From contig JABGQV010000223.1 in the NCBI GenBank assembly GCA_018648655.1, forward strand, positions 1 through 33,484: a stretch of DNA of 33,484 bases. The letters run 5' to 3'. Source of the stretch: Anaerolineae bacterium (GTDB taxonomy: Bacteria > Chloroflexota > Anaerolineae > Anaerolineales > Villigracilaceae). Position 1 is the stretch's first letter. Every line of letters begins with the position of its first letter. The position numbers were made by a program, and so were the translations under genes. Positions 1 to 8,206 of the stretch are shown here, one piece after another. The notes under the pieces are model-generated. The model had not been told where the DNA came from. It worked only from the letters and a program-made list of their open reading frames with translations, and did no database searches.

Positions 1-38
1 AAGTTTCAGATATTCTATCTTAGCCTGTGGTCTAGTTT

Positions 39-2336
39 TTGGGGGTCATTATACTCTTTGCAAACACTTTCTATATTGCATTGATTTTTGCATTTCTTTT
101 TGCAATGATCTTTCCGCAACTTGCGCGCGCAGCCACAATCACTGTCAGCAACACCAATAACAGTGGCACTGGCTCTTTGCGCCAGGCGATTGCTGATGCT
201 GCATCAGGAGACACAATCAATTTCAGTATCTCTGGCACTATCATCCTGACTACCGGCGAACTGATTATCGATAAAAACCTTACTGTCGATGGAAGCGGGC
301 AAAGCATCGCGCTTAGCGGGGGGAATACTTCCAGCATCATTCGGATAAATACCGGAAATATTGGGATGACCGTCTCGCTTATCAGCCTTACTCTTCAAGA
401 TAGTGCCAATACTGCCGTCTCCAACGATGGAACCTTAACGATTACAAATTGTACATTTTCAAATAATGGCGGTCTGTCTACGGTCATTCTTGGTGGTGCT
501 ATTCATAACGATGGTATTCTAAGAATTAGCGGGAGTACTTTTTCTAATAACAGGGCTAATAGCAGCAGTAGCATAGCTGAAGGCGGTGCCATATACAACC
601 AGGGCACCATGAATATCACTGATAGCACCTTCTCTAATAACAGCGTTGACGGTTCCGTATCTCCCCGTGGCGGTGCCATTTTAAATCATTCAGTTGGAAC
701 AACGACTATTGCCAATAGCACCTTTTCTAGCAATGAAGTAGACCACTATTTCATATCTGGGCCTGAAAGTTTATATGGTGGGGCTATCCACAGCATGGGG
801 GCACTTGTAGTCACTAATAGTACTTTTACAGGCAACCACGCTCACATTGAAGTGCAAGCAGGGGCGACCGATAGTGATGCTAATGCCTATGGTGGTGCAA
901 TATACAGCAATGGCTCTCTTACGATCAGCAACAGCACCTTTTCTGGCAACAGTACTACTGCAACAGCATCCGGACAAACAATATCCTCAGGTGGTGCTGT
1001 ATATGGTAGCACTGTCAATACCACGATCTCAAATAGTACTTTCGCAGATAACAGTGTTTCTGCTAACGGTTCTACGTCACTTGCTTTCGGTGGCGGTATC
1101 TCATCTTCTGGCACATTAGAAAACAGTATTTTTGCCAACAACACTGGTGGGGATTGCACAGGTCCCTTTTCTGCTGATGCCTACAACCTGGATACAGATG
1201 GCTCCTGCAATAATGCCACACAGAAAACAGTAGCCGAAATTGGATTAAGCCCTCTGGCAGATAACGGTGGGCCAACGCAAACGATGGCAATTAGCAATAT
1301 AAGTGCTGCCTATAATGCTGCAGATAATAGCGTCTGCCAAGCAAAAGATCAGCGTGGGGTTGCCCGCCCACAATATAGCCGTTGCGATGTAGGCGCCTAC
1401 GAGCTTGATTCAACTTCTCCTCTTATAGAGTCCGATAATATTATCACCCCCTACTCAACCGGGCCCACATCTTTCACATTCGGCTTTATTGAAGATGTCT
1501 ACGACCCTGATGGCGACTCAAATAACGATGATGTGACAAACCCAGCCAATTACCTATTACTTGAAGAAGGAAACACAGTAGGCTTCCAAACCACGGCTTG
1601 CAATAACACAGACTTGGTCAACGATACCAAGGTTACGGTCAACAGTATTTCCTACAACGCATCCACATATCATGCAACCGTAAGCTTTAATGGCGGTATT
1701 TCTTTATTAGATGGAACCTATCGGCTATTTGTCTGCGGGACAACATCCATCGTGGATTGGGCCAATAATGCGCTCAATGGTGGAGCGGATTCTGCCTATA
1801 ATTTCACCGTTCAAGCAAACGCAACATCCTTGCCCACCACTGGCTTCCGCCATGGAAGCGTGACTGCGCTCCCCCAACAGCCTACCGCTAAAGCCTACGC
1901 ATCAACAACAATGATGCTTGAAATTCCCAGCATCGGTGTGGAGATACCCATCGTCGGTGTCCCCCAATCTGACGCTGGCTGGGATGTGACCTGGCTCGGC
2001 AATGGCGCGGGCTATTTGGCTGGCTCTGCCTTCCCCACTTGGGCAGGCAACACCGTCATCACCGGTCACGTTTGGGATGCATGGAATCAACCGGGAATCT
2101 TCTCAGACTTGAAAACGCTGAAGTACGGCGACCAAGTTCAAATCAAGGCGTGGGGGCAGGTTTACACCTACGAAGTCCGAGAAAGTAAATTGGTCACCAC
2201 CAAAAATGTGAACGCCGTCCTCCAATCCGAAGAATATGATTGGGTGACATTGGTGACGTGCGAGTTCTATAATCCTTTTACAGGAGATTACTTATTCCGT
2301 CGCAGTGTGAGGGCGGTTTTAGTGAGCGTGAAATAA
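39..2336 (+). CDS. Secreted beta-helix protein (choice-of-anchor Q) with LPTTG motif and C-terminal sortase domain
   Basis: Predicted surface protein of 765 residues. An N-terminal hydrophobic segment ends in ARA|ATI, a likely signal peptidase site. Residues about 30-370 are repeats of the type STFSNN and GGAIHN, typical of right-handed parallel beta-helices. They end in the choice-of-anchor Q signature (DNGGPTQT, then DQRGVARP and CDVGAYE). An Ig-like linker follows at about 455-590. LPTTG lies at 598-602. A sortase domain fills about 625-765, with likely catalytic His677 (TGHVWD), Cys741 (VTCEFYN) and Arg754/755. The start is a TTG with no clear ribosome site, and an in-frame TAG lies 6 nt upstream of it. 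The signal segment lacks the usual N-terminal lysine or arginine, so the 5' end is uncertain. The next gene is a paralogue. Family membership is firm; self-anchoring is inference. Confidence 0.85.
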   Translation: MGVIILFANTFYIALIFAFLFAMIFPQLARAATITVSNTNNSGTGSLRQAIADAASGDTINFSISGTIILTTGELIIDKNLTVDGSGQSIALSGGNTSSIIRINTGNIGMTVSLISLTLQDSANTAVSNDGTLTITNCTFSNNGGLSTVILGGAIHNDGILRISGSTFSNNRANSSSSIAEGGAIYNQGTMNITDSTFSNNSVDGSVSPRGGAILNHSVGTTTIANSTFSSNEVDHYFISGPESLYGGAIHSMGALVVTNSTFTGNHAHIEVQAGATDSDANAYGGAIYSNGSLTISNSTFSGNSTTATASGQTISSGGAVYGSTVNTTISNSTFADNSVSANGSTSLAFGGGISSSGTLENSIFANNTGGDCTGPFSADAYNLDTDGSCNNATQKTVAEIGLSPLADNGGPTQTMAISNISAAYNAADNSVCQAKDQRGVARPQYSRCDVGAYELDSTSPLIESDNIITPYSTGPTSFTFGFIEDVYDPDGDSNNDDVTNPANYLLLEEGNTVGFQTTACNNTDLVNDTKVTVNSISYNASTYHATVSFNGGISLLDGTYRLFVCGTTSIVDWANNALNGGADSAYNFTVQANATSLPTTGFRHGSVTALPQQPTAKAYASTTMMLEIPSIGVEIPIVGVPQSDAGWDVTWLGNGAGYLAGSAFPTWAGNTVITGHVWDAWNQPGIFSDLKTLKYGDQVQIKAWGQVYTYEVRESKLVTTKNVNAVLQSEEYDWVTLVTCEFYNPFTGDYLFRRSVRAVLVSVK

Positions 2337-2486
2337 TTGAAATTTAAGAATTGAGCATTAAGAAAGATATTGGCCTATCATACCGGTTTGCTACGCGGTC
2401 TGGATGTTGACCAGCCAAGAAATTTGGCAAAGAGTGTACGGTGGAGTAGCAGCATTCAGTAGGTCAGTTTTCAGTAATCAATCAAG

Positions 2487-2527
2487 CGAATTCTTCTGAG
2501 TTCTCGAAGAATTCGGAAGGCTTTTTT
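2487..2527 (+). terminator. Rho-independent terminator-like hairpin
   Basis: A perfect 10-bp stem (CGAATTCTTC / GAAGAATTCG) with a 9-nt loop is followed by GAAGGC and six T. Flanking AATCAA and TTGATT could extend the pairing. It lies 150 nt after the stop of the first sortase-fusion gene. The stem is AT-rich, so strength is uncertain. Confidence 0.55.
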
Positions 2528-2631
2528 GATTAACGTATGTAGCACATAGGATATCTACTGAGGAAACATTACTGCCAAAACAAAAGTATTTCAAACTATC
2601 TTAATTGCAAGTTTGTCCCACTCCATCTCGT

Positions 2632-2658
2632 GGCTAATCATATAATGTATGATTAGCC
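2632..2658 (+). promoter_or_regulatory. Perfect palindrome containing a TATAAT box upstream of the second sortase-fusion gene
   Basis: GGCTAATCAT and its exact reverse complement ATGATTAGCC flank a 7-nt centre. A consensus -10 hexamer TATAAT lies at 2641-2646, partly in the centre. No good -35 stands 16-18 nt upstream. The position 110 nt before the ATG fits a promoter overlapped by an operator. That role is inferred. Confidence 0.45.
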
Positions 2659-2766
2659 TGACGCAGCAGTAAAACTAAGGGCGAATACTCATCAGGTCTC
2701 AAGCGCACAACGCCTTTTTTTGTAGTGGGTAAAACCCACCTTATTTCTAAGCAGGAGAAACTTACC

Positions 2767-5112
2767 ATGAAATTTTCAAAGTTTGCTTCCACGGTCTTGA
2801 TCTTATCCTTCATTTTGACATCCATGCCAACGAAATCTGCCCATGCCGCGACAGGGCCTCTTTGCTATGTAGAAACTGGGGCAAGCGGAAGTGGGGACTC
2901 TTGGGGTAGTGCATACCCCGATCTACAAAGCGCACTAGCAGACACCAATTGCTCCGAAATATGGATCGTCCAAGGTACTTACTATCCTGATGAGGGCACA
3001 GGGCAAATAAATGATGATCGCGCATCCAGCTTTACGCTAAAAAACAATGTTGCGATCTATGGCGGCTTTGACGGTACAGAAACCTTGCGCGCAGATCGAG
3101 ATTGGGAAAGCAATACGACGACTTTGAGCGGTGATATCGATCAGATTACCGGAGATACTGGTAATGCTTACCATGTGTTAATCGGCGATGGAACAGACAG
3201 CACGGCTATTTTGGATGGCTTCACAATCACGGCAGGTAACGCAAATGCCCCCATAGCAACTTATCCCGATCCCAATGACCCAAATAGTTCAGGTGGTGGA
3301 TTATATATCTCTAATGGCAACGCAACACTTAAAAACCTGATTTTCTATAGCAACAAAGCTATTCAAGTCGGTGGAGGCATTTACGCCGTGGCCGACTATG
3401 GCGTCACCGGCTATAGCCCAACCCTGGACAATGTTCTCTTCAATATGAATACATCTGGTATCAGTGGCGCCGGTATTTATTTGGGTTTTGTGAGCACTCC
3501 CGGTTCCATAAAAAATACGACCTTCGACAATAATACGACCGCTTACGAAGGTGGGGGGATGATGATCCTAGCATGTGATCCAGTAATCGAAAATGTAACC
3601 TTTAACAATAACACAGCATCAGGAGGCCCTGATGTTTCTTATCTGATTCATGCGGGTGCCGCTATTTTTAATGACCTTGGTAGCAGGCCTACTATTACCA
3701 ATACCACCTTCAGCGGCAACTCAGCGGCTTCTAAAGGCGGCGCGATCTTTAATTCAAATAACAGTGCGCCAACCATTACGAATGCCACGTTCACCGGCAA
3801 CTCGGCTACAATATCAGGTGGAGCGATCTACAATTGGGCCAGCTACCCAACGCTTAACAACGTCATTCTCTGGGGAAATACCGCCGCTGATGAACCAGAA
3901 ATTTTTGATGAGCAATTCCCATCCTACCCTCCTTACAATGCTGAATCAACCATCAAGGATAGCGTTATTCAAGGTGGATGTCCGACGAACTCTAGCTGCA
4001 CAAATATCATCACAATAGACCCCAAGCTAGACGCCCTAACAGACAATGGTGGCAATACGCAAACCCATGCCCTGCTCCCCGGCTCGTCTGCGATCGATAA
4101 GGGCGCAAGCTGCCCCCCCACTGATCAACGCGGCATTTCACGCCCACAAGGTGCAGGCTGTGATATAGGCGCCTATGAATCTGGGGGCTTCAACGTGAGC
4201 AGCACTAGCCCAACATCCGGCGCAACGCTCATCAGCTTGGATACCATCGAAGTCATCTTCAGCGAAGATGCACTTCATGATGGCAGCAACAAAGCAGCTA
4301 ATAATACCGATAACTATATTCTGGTTGAAGCCGGAGCAAATGGGAGTTTCAACACCCAGTCCTGTGCTGGGGGCGTCATTTCTGATGATGTGAACCAAAA
4401 TATTATCAACGCCGCCTACGCCAACAACGGCGGTGCAGGCCCCTTCACAACTACCTTAGCTTTAGAAAACCCCTTGGAAGACGGAGATTATCGTCTCTTC
4501 ATCTGTGGAACCACATCCATTTGGAGTACAACAGGAATGGAATTGAACGACGGATTGGTCGATAATACCGTTAGTTTCATCGTTGGAATAGTCTCCACAT
4601 CATCCTTGCCCTCCACTGGCTTCCGACATGGAGAGGCGATTCAGCTCCCCAAACAGCCTGCCGCCAAAGCCTACACCGAAACAGCGATGATGCTGGAAAT
4701 TCCCAAATTGGATGTGAGTATGCCCATCGTCGGCGTGCCACAAAGTGATGCTGGCTGGGACGTGACTTGGCTCAACAATAGCGCAGGCTACTTGGCTGGA
4801 TCCGCTTTCCCCACTTGGGCAGGCAATACCGTCATCACCGGTCACGTTTGGGATTCGTTTAACCGCCCGGGCATCTTCTCAGACCTGAAAACGTTGAAAT
4901 ACGGCGACCAAGTTCAAATCAAGGCGTGGGGGCAGGTTTACACCTACGAAGTCCGAGAGAGTAAATTGGTCACCACCAAAAACGTGAGCGCAGTCCTCCA
5001 ATCCGAAGAATTTGATTGGGTCACGCTCGTGACTTGCGAGTTCTATAATCCCTTTACAGGAGATTATTTATTTAGAAGAGCCGTGAGAGCGGTTTTGGTT
5101 GAAATAAAATAA
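2767..5112 (+). CDS. Secreted beta-helix protein (choice-of-anchor Q) with LPSTG motif and C-terminal sortase domain
   Basis: Paralogue of the first gene, 781 residues. The ORF track starts at GTG 2725, but ATG 2767 has AGGAG 9 nt upstream and opens a classic signal peptide (MKFSK, hydrophobic core, SAHA|ATG), so I choose 2767. The passenger is a beta-helix with repeats such as TFSGNSA and GGAIFN, closing with DQRGISRP and CDIGAYE. An Ig-like linker follows (about 475-605), then LPSTG at 614-618. The sortase domain has likely catalytic His693, Cys757 and Arg770/771. The sortase part is nearly identical in DNA to that of the first gene, while the beta-helices differ strongly. The gene ends at a bidirectional terminator. 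The product is expected outside the membrane; the target and anchoring chemistry are unknown. Confidence 0.88.
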   Translation: MKFSKFASTVLILSFILTSMPTKSAHAATGPLCYVETGASGSGDSWGSAYPDLQSALADTNCSEIWIVQGTYYPDEGTGQINDDRASSFTLKNNVAIYGGFDGTETLRADRDWESNTTTLSGDIDQITGDTGNAYHVLIGDGTDSTAILDGFTITAGNANAPIATYPDPNDPNSSGGGLYISNGNATLKNLIFYSNKAIQVGGGIYAVADYGVTGYSPTLDNVLFNMNTSGISGAGIYLGFVSTPGSIKNTTFDNNTTAYEGGGMMILACDPVIENVTFNNNTASGGPDVSYLIHAGAAIFNDLGSRPTITNTTFSGNSAASKGGAIFNSNNSAPTITNATFTGNSATISGGAIYNWASYPTLNNVILWGNTAADEPEIFDEQFPSYPPYNAESTIKDSVIQGGCPTNSSCTNIITIDPKLDALTDNGGNTQTHALLPGSSAIDKGASCPPTDQRGISRPQGAGCDIGAYESGGFNVSSTSPTSGATLISLDTIEVIFSEDALHDGSNKAANNTDNYILVEAGANGSFNTQSCAGGVISDDVNQNIINAAYANNGGAGPFTTTLALENPLEDGDYRLFICGTTSIWSTTGMELNDGLVDNTVSFIVGIVSTSSLPSTGFRHGEAIQLPKQPAAKAYTETAMMLEIPKLDVSMPIVGVPQSDAGWDVTWLNNSAGYLAGSAFPTWAGNTVITGHVWDSFNRPGIFSDLKTLKYGDQVQIKAWGQVYTYEVRESKLVTTKNVSAVLQSEEFDWVTLVTCEFYNPFTGDYLFRRAVRAVLVEIK

Positions 5113-5117
5113 ATCTC

Positions 5118-5162
5118 AAAAAACAAAAAAGGCTACCAAGTTGGTAGCCTTTTTTGTTTTTT
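5118..5162. terminator. Bidirectional terminator between convergent genes
   Basis: A perfect hairpin (core GGCTACCA-AGT-TGGTAGCC) is flanked by A-rich and T-rich arms that also pair (AAAAAACAAAAAA / TTTTTTGTTTTTT). It serves the sortase-fusion gene on + and the prenyltransferase gene on -. The prenyltransferase stop codon sits at its right edge. Confidence 0.92.
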
Positions 5163-6186
5163 ATATCCAAAAAGCAGGAAAGATTAATCTCAGCGCCACA
5201 TCAATCAATAAGGCTACCATGAAGTACAAACCAAAAGCCCGATTATTCCCAAATGCCAGTGGGGCAAAATAGAGCGGCCAACCACCTTGGCCATCCGGGA
5301 AATCAGCAGGGCGTTCAGCTGGTCTTGGCTTCAATAATGCAGGGTATATCCCACGCAAGGTCGGAATTGCAAATAAAATCAACAGCATAATAGGTGTGAA
5401 GAATTTTATAGCAATAAGATAAACTGTAAAAAAATAGGGGAGAATCATCATCGCGAGAACTGTATAACGTGCAATTTTTTCGCCAATCACAACAGGAAGT
5501 GTGTAAATCTTCTTCTCTTTATCTATGGCAATCTTATCAATATGCTTCCCGAAGATAACGGTTGTAACGCCTAATACATAAGGCAAACTAGCGATGGTTA
5601 TATTCCAATCCCAATTCCCAGAAAGCACATAATAACCGCCACCGATCATCAGCGGGCCCCAAACAATGAGAACAGCGATCTCGCCTAGAGCAATATATTT
5701 CAGAGGCCAAGTATAAAAGAGCACAAAGAAAGCCCCTAAGCCCAATAATATCCATACAAAGCTATCATTACCACGATAAGAAATTAAATATAAACCAGAT
5801 ACCAAAGCCAATAAGCCTGTAATCCCTGCATAAAAAAGATGTTCTTTTTTAGTCATTAAACCACGCTCAACAGGCTGTGGACCATAAAGATTGCGAAAGT
5901 AATTATCCTTATCAACGCCAAGAGCATAGTCCGTAAAATCATTAAAGAAATTATTGGTAGCATGAGCAAGATTTAAGCCTAATACCAATGCCAGCCAAGG
6001 AAGAAACTGAAAACTTCCATCACGCAAAGCAAAAAGCCCCGCTAAGGCAGCTGATATAAAAGTCATTATCAACACCGCAGCACGGCTAGCAATCAACCAT
6101 CGCGAAATTATGTCAAGAGAGTCCCATTCTTCCTTAGATACTTCAGGGATAATATTTAAGGCCTTACGCCACATAGCAAAATTCAT
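5161..6186 (-). CDS. UbiA-family prenyltransferase (MenA-like)
   Basis: Integral membrane prenyltransferase of 341 residues that should transfer a polyprenyl chain to an aromatic acceptor, plausibly in quinone synthesis. The two Asp-rich motifs that bind the Mg-prenyl diphosphate are visible: NDFTD (82-86), followed by D92 and D94, and DKIAID (217-222), followed by the family-typical TLPVVIG. About eight or nine hydrophobic segments are present. ATG 6186 is preceded by AGGAG 9 nt upstream. The gene is alone, convergent with the sortase-fusion gene and divergent from the radical SAM gene. The second motif resembles MenA (1,4-dihydroxy-2-naphthoate prenyltransferases), but the substrate cannot be assigned and no other quinone gene is in the window. 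Confidence 0.85.
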   Translation of the reverse strand: MNFAMWRKALNIIPEVSKEEWDSLDIISRWLIASRAAVLIMTFISAALAGLFALRDGSFQFLPWLALVLGLNLAHATNNFFNDFTDYALGVDKDNYFRNLYGPQPVERGLMTKKEHLFYAGITGLLALVSGLYLISYRGNDSFVWILLGLGAFFVLFYTWPLKYIALGEIAVLIVWGPLMIGGGYYVLSGNWDWNITIASLPYVLGVTTVIFGKHIDKIAIDKEKKIYTLPVVIGEKIARYTVLAMMILPYFFTVYLIAIKFFTPIMLLILFAIPTLRGIYPALLKPRPAERPADFPDGQGGWPLYFAPLAFGNNRAFGLYFMVALLIDVALRLIFPAFWI

Positions 6187-6226
6187 TTTCTGTTACTCCT
6201 ACATTTTTTATCTTATTTGTAAACTT

Positions 6227-6232
6227 ATTATA
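6227..6232 (-). promoter_or_regulatory. Putative -10 box of the prenyltransferase gene
   Basis: TATAAT on the minus strand lies about 40 nt before the ATG. No convincing -35 was found at the usual spacing, so this is only a candidate. Confidence 0.35.
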
Positions 6233-6307
6233 ACATTGCTTCAATAACAAGAGAAGAATCAGACAAGATGCGTTTGTAGCAGCGTAGAATTTGGCATCAT
6301 CACAGAT

Positions 6308-6355
6308 AAAACAAAGATACCGAGTGCTTTTAAAAAGACTCGGTATCTTTGTTTT
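6308..6355. terminator. Strong terminator-like hairpin between divergent genes
   Basis: An 18-bp perfect inverted repeat (AAAACAAAGATACCGAGT and its complement) has further pairing inside the loop and ends in TTTT. It stands between two divergently transcribed genes, where no annotated transcript should need to end. Its right arm covers the -35 region of the downstream radical SAM gene. Confidence 0.7.
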
Positions 6356-6359
6356 GCGC

Positions 6360-6365
6360 TATAAT
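6360..6365 (+). promoter_or_regulatory. -10 box of the YgiQ-type gene, leaderless spacing
   Basis: Consensus TATAAT is followed by seven C and then the ATG at 6373. Transcription would begin at or next to the A of the start codon, leaving no room for a ribosome site. The -35 region lies in the preceding hairpin and is poor. Confidence 0.6.
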
Positions 6366-6372
6366 CCCCCCC

Positions 6373-8100
6373 ATGTTCCTACCAACTACGAAAAAAGAAA
6401 TGACTCAACTCGGCTGGGATTCGCTCGACATCATTATTGTCAGTGGAGACAGCTATATAGATAGCCCCTTTATGGGAACTGCCGTGATCGGCAAAGTTCT
6501 GGCTGACGCAGGATACCGTGTCGGAATCATCGCACAGCCTGATATAAGTTCTACACGTGACGTGGGCAGGCTTGGTGAACCCAAACTTTTTTGGGGCGTA
6601 ACCGCTGGCAGCATAGACTCGATGGTCTCTAATTACACAGCCCTCAAAAGAAAACGCCGCACCGATGACTACACGCCAGGCGGAGAGAATAATCGTAGGC
6701 CCGATAGGGCAACCATTGTTTATACAGGCCTAATTCGCCGCTTTTCCAAAGAAGCTAGCCCAAAAGAAGCGACACCACCTATCGTTCTCGGTGGGATAGA
6801 AGCATCTCTGCGCCGCGTGCCCCATTACGATTATTGGACCAATAAAATCCGTCGCTCAATCCTCTTTGATGCCAAAGCCGATTATCTCCTCTATGGCATG
6901 GCAGAAAAATCAACCTTAGAATTCGCCGCAGCCCTGAGAGATGGAAAAGAGCCGCACGAAATACGCGGGCTAAGCTATATCGCCAAAGAAGCACGTGAAG
7001 ACTATCTTGAAATGCAGCCTTATGAAATTGTAGCCAAAGATAAAATGGCATTTATTGAGATGTTCCACATCTTCTATAAAAATAACGACCCCATCCCTGC
7101 AAAAGGATTAACCCAAAAACACGGTAACCGCTACCTTATTCAAAACCCACCTGCACTTTACCAAACAGAAGATGATCTAGATGCCATCTACGCGCTAGAT
7201 TATGAACGTGCCCAACATCCTTATTACGCAAAAAATGGCAAAGTACGTGCCCTAGATACAGTCGGATTCTCCATCCCATCTCATCGTGGCTGTTATGGCG
7301 AATGTAATTTCTGCGCCATCGCCGTCCATGAGGGGCGCACAATCCGCTCGCGGAGCCAAGATTCTATTGTCTCTGAGGCAAAGAAAATTACCTTACATCC
7401 AAAATTTAAAGGCTATATCTCTGATCTAGGCGGCCCCACCGCAAATATGTATGGCTACGAATGCGGAAAGAAATTGAAGGCTGGCAATTGTCCAACCAAG
7501 CGATGTGTCAGCCCCAGCATCTGCCCCGTTATCAAGATCGACCATCGTCCCCACGCCGAAGTTTTAGAAAAGGTAAGCAAACTGGAAGGTGTCAAGAAGG
7601 TCTTCGTCGCATCTGGCTTACGCTACGATATGATTCTGAGCGACACCGAGCACGGGGACGATTATCTGCGTCAGGTCGTCACTCATCATACATCTGGTCA
7701 AATGAAAATTGCGCCAGAGCATACTGAAAACCACGTTTTGATGAAGATGGGCAAACCAGGTACAGAATCACTGGTCAAATTTAAAGAACGCTTTGAACAA
7801 CTCAATAAAAAAGCGGGCAAAAAACAATTTCTAACCTATTATATGATTGCCGCGCATCCAGGCTGTGATGATAATGATATGCGTAAAATGAAGGGTTTTG
7901 TAAGTAGCGAGTTGCGTATTAGCCCTGAGCAAGTGCAAATTTTTACCCCCACGCCATCCACTTACTCGAGCGTAATGTACTGGACAGAAATGGATCCGTG
8001 GACACTCGAGCCGATGTTTATAGAAAAAGACCCCAACCGAAAAAGAAAACAAAAAGATATTATTACGCAAAAAAATATAAGAAGAAAAGGGCGTAGATAA
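6373..8100 (+). CDS. YgiQ family radical SAM protein
   Basis: Radical SAM protein of 575 residues in the YgiQ (UPF0313-type) family, whose biochemical role is not settled. The 4Fe-4S binding motif CYGECNFC gives Cys307, Cys311 and Cys314 (CxxxCxxC). The N-terminal part (SGDSYIDSP, GTAVIGKVL) and the C-terminal QIFTPTPSTYSSVMYWT are characteristic. Another Cys-rich stretch (CPTKRCVSPSICP) follows the radical SAM core. The ORF track begins at TTG 6349 inside the hairpin and promoter. I choose ATG 6373, which starts MFLPTTKKE and sits 7 nt after a consensus -10 box with no Shine-Dalgarno. A terminator shared with the convergent hydrolase gene follows. Confidence 0.93.
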   Translation: MFLPTTKKEMTQLGWDSLDIIIVSGDSYIDSPFMGTAVIGKVLADAGYRVGIIAQPDISSTRDVGRLGEPKLFWGVTAGSIDSMVSNYTALKRKRRTDDYTPGGENNRRPDRATIVYTGLIRRFSKEASPKEATPPIVLGGIEASLRRVPHYDYWTNKIRRSILFDAKADYLLYGMAEKSTLEFAAALRDGKEPHEIRGLSYIAKEAREDYLEMQPYEIVAKDKMAFIEMFHIFYKNNDPIPAKGLTQKHGNRYLIQNPPALYQTEDDLDAIYALDYERAQHPYYAKNGKVRALDTVGFSIPSHRGCYGECNFCAIAVHEGRTIRSRSQDSIVSEAKKITLHPKFKGYISDLGGPTANMYGYECGKKLKAGNCPTKRCVSPSICPVIKIDHRPHAEVLEKVSKLEGVKKVFVASGLRYDMILSDTEHGDDYLRQVVTHHTSGQMKIAPEHTENHVLMKMGKPGTESLVKFKERFEQLNKKAGKKQFLTYYMIAAHPGCDDNDMRKMKGFVSSELRISPEQVQIFTPTPSTYSSVMYWTEMDPWTLEPMFIEKDPNRKRKQKDIITQKNIRRKGRR

Positions 8101-8122
8101 TTTTTACACGCTAGAGAACAAG

Positions 8123-8168
8123 AAAAAAGAGCCGAATGACGACATTCTTATCATTTAGCTCTTTTTTT
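8123..8168. terminator. Bidirectional terminator between convergent genes
   Basis: AAAAAAGAGC pairs with GCTCTTTTTT, and inner AATGA pairs with TCATT, leaving an 11-nt loop. T runs are present on both strands. It separates the YgiQ-type gene from the alpha/beta hydrolase gene. Confidence 0.85.
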
Positions 8169-8206
8169 ACAGCACAGGACAAATCAATATAGTTTACTCA
8201 TAAATA

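Larger units (their letters stand above)
2337..2766. other. 430-bp intergenic region between the two sortase-fusion genes
   Basis: No coding region is supported here. The region holds a terminator-like hairpin about 150 nt after the first gene, a perfect 10-bp palindrome enclosing a TATAAT box, and a short GTGGGT-AAA-ACCCAC hairpin at about 2725-2739. The second gene's ribosome site follows. I looked for a cyclic-di-GMP (GEMM) type riboswitch and did not see its conserved core. Confidence 0.6.

Noticed and set aside
2337-2766. Riboswitch (cyclic di-GMP type) before the second sortase-fusion gene
   Set aside because: The conserved core of the class was not found; only a palindrome, a terminator-like hairpin and a short hairpin are visible.
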